A stretch of DNA of 52,696 bases from Magnetococcales bacterium (GTDB lineage: Bacteria > Pseudomonadota > Magnetococcia > Magnetococcales > JADGCL01): the NCBI GenBank assembly GCA_015229005.1, contig JADGCL010000013.1, forward strand, positions 1-52,696. Direction: 5' to 3'. This document shows positions 51,570 through 52,696 of the stretch, piece after piece (positions within the stretch are counted from its first letter, which is position 1; the number at the start of each line of letters is the position of its first letter). The notes beneath the pieces were generated by a model, which saw nothing but the letters and a program-made list of their open reading frames with translations, did no database searches and was not told where the DNA came from. Made by a program: the position numbers and the translations under genes.

Positions 51570-52696
51570 ATGCGCCTGCGTATAGTGTTGCCGCTGCTTC
51601 TGCCCCTCCTGATGGGTCTGCCGGCGCTGTTGCTCATCGGGATCACCGCGGATCAGGCGGAACGCCACCTGGATGGCGATGCCCGCAGCAACCTGCTGTT
51701 GGCCGGGGAAACCGTCATCGTCAAGGCCCGGAGCTTCCTGGAGGGAGCGGCCTTCGCGGCGGAAGTAAATGCCAGCCTCTTCGAGGAGCTTGCCGGCGCC
51801 CCGGATTTTCTGCCAACCTTCGACCGGACGACCCGCCAGGAGATGTCGCGCCATCCACAACTGGCGCTGGTCTACATCGGCGACGAGGGAGGAAACCACT
51901 GGCTCAACAAGCGTGAGGCGGACGGGAACATCCGCACCCGGGTGATCGAACGGCTGGCTGATTCGGCCTCGGATCGGCAGGCACTTGAGCGGGCCGCTTC
52001 CTTGCCGCAGACGAACACCGTCGAGAAGGAGGCGGTGGCCCGGTTGCTCGCGCCGATTCTCAGGACGACCTGGTACGCCGCTGGCGACAAACGTCAGCCG
52101 CTGGTGGCCGAGGTCGACCCGCTCAAGGTCTACGATCCCCGTCTGCGCCCCTGGTACGCGGGGGCACGCCAGGCGAAACATCTGACTTGGAGCGCGGTCT
52201 ATTCCTGGGAGGAAAAATACCTCGGCAAGACCCGGCAACAGGTGGGGAGCACCGTCTCCGTACCGGTCATGAAGGAGGGAAAACTGCTCGGGGTGGCGGG
52301 GGTGGATGTCACCCTGGAGGCGATCTCCGGATTTTTGCGTCAGGTCGAGGTGGGAAGCCATGGCCGGGCCTTCCTCTTCGATCACCAGGGACTGGCGGTG
52401 GCCCTGCCTGATCAGGGTGATCTCCTGCGGGAGGCGGTCGATCCCGCCATGCCGGGGGTCCGCCGGTCGGTTGGCGAGGGGCGCGATCCGATCATCATCG
52501 GCGCTTTTGCCGCCTTGACCCAGTCCCTGGGAACCCCCCCGGGCCAACCGCTCCCGCTCGGGGAAAAGCGCGTCCTCTCCTTTCTCCTCGACGGGGAACC
52601 GCACCTTTGCCTCTTTCAGCCGTTCACTCCCGAATCGGGTCTCGATTGGATCATCGGCACGGCGGTCCCGGAGAGCGACTTCCAGGGAGAGGCGAG
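51570..52696 (+). CDS. dCache-type sensor protein, truncated by the window end
   Basis: Open from ATG 51570 to the window end (375 codons, no stop). The N-terminal transmembrane helix (about 5-25) is followed by a large extracytoplasmic double-Cache domain: DPRLRPWYAGA, then TWSAVYSWEE, TVSVPVMKEGKLLGVAGVDVTLEAIS and a distal GRAFLFDHQGLAVA repeat. Ends within the second Cache lobe. The missing part probably holds a second helix and a signalling output (chemoreceptor, kinase or GGDEF). The strong ribosome site GGGAGGGGG supports the start. Confidence 0.88.
   Translation, partial: MRLRIVLPLLLPLLMGLPALLLIGITADQAERHLDGDARSNLLLAGETVIVKARSFLEGAAFAAEVNASLFEELAGAPDFLPTFDRTTRQEMSRHPQLALVYIGDEGGNHWLNKREADGNIRTRVIERLADSASDRQALERAASLPQTNTVEKEAVARLLAPILRTTWYAAGDKRQPLVAEVDPLKVYDPRLRPWYAGARQAKHLTWSAVYSWEEKYLGKTRQQVGSTVSVPVMKEGKLLGVAGVDVTLEAISGFLRQVEVGSHGRAFLFDHQGLAVALPDQGDLLREAVDPAMPGVRRSVGEGRDPIIIGAFAALTQSLGTPPGQPLPLGEKRVLSFLLDGEPHLCLFQPFTPESGLDWIIGTAVPESDFQGEA

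Noticed and set aside
1..52696. tRNA, rRNA or CRISPR arrays
   Set aside because: No tRNA T-arm/anticodon arrangement, no rRNA-like sequence and no regularly spaced direct repeats were seen; repeats found are hairpins or short coding repeats.
1..52696. Magnetosome (mam) or flagellar genes that would support a magnetotactic lineage
   Set aside because: None present; the taxonomic suggestion rests only on general gene style and repeats.

Overview
The window is a GC-rich stretch of a Gram-negative (diderm) proteobacterial chromosome, 52.7 kb, almost fully coding. The evidence is a complete tol-pal cluster, an rpoE-rseA-rseC-degP block, lipoprotein signal peptides, a type I secretion system and an outer-membrane secretin. 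The order ruvB-ybgC-tolQRAB-pal-cpoB-queC matches the Pseudomonas-type arrangement. The mix of large hybrid two-component proteins, dispersed hairpin repeats and many envelope proteins recalls Magnetococcales-like (Etaproteobacteria) genomes. That placement is an inference; no rRNA or magnetosome gene is present to test it.

Layout. 0.1-8.1 kb: DNA repair (ruvB), the Tol-Pal envelope machine and queC, co-directional on +. 8.2-11.8 kb: minus-strand genes for a small membrane protein, miaA, an FTR1 iron permease with a periplasmic cupredoxin-like partner, and cysZ. 12.1-14.2 kb: a membrane-anchored flavin/[2Fe-2S] reductase, a hemerythrin-like protein and a dual CDGSH protein. 14.5-16.0 kb: a 5'-nucleotidase-like enzyme. 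16.0-28.0 kb: a tight run of seven envelope genes: an orphan TPR-secretin lipoprotein, a pentapeptide-repeat lipoprotein, a family-3 solute-binding protein, a 1,021-residue fusion (periplasmic-binding-protein domain, pentameric ligand-gated-channel-like ectodomain, MscS channel), and a complete type I exporter (ABC, HlyD, TolC). 28.2-31.0 kb: a lower-GC island with a ParB-like protein, a possible nuclease and the C-terminal half of a cytosine-C5 DNA methyltransferase, which looks like the remains of a restriction or defence cassette. 31.1-32.5 kb: radA. 33-37.4 kb: a MORN-repeat protein, a TAXI-type solute receptor and a secreted protein with two bulb-lectin domains. 38.2-41.4 kb: the sigma-E stress operon without rseB. 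41.8 kb: rpsU. 42.3-47.3 kb: a minus-strand signalling operon (response regulator with a C-terminal DUF4384-like domain, REC-HD-GYP, hybrid kinase with HPt). 47.6-52.7 kb: nadB, acyP, pgi and a truncated dCache sensor that runs off the end.

Structured repeats occur in several intergenic gaps. The fullest copy, at 41.5 kb, is a chain of five consecutive hairpins; a second copy at 28.05 kb keeps two of the stems through paired changes. The features judged most unusual are the ligand-binding-domain/MscS fusion with its operon, the hairpin repeat family, and the decayed defence cassette.
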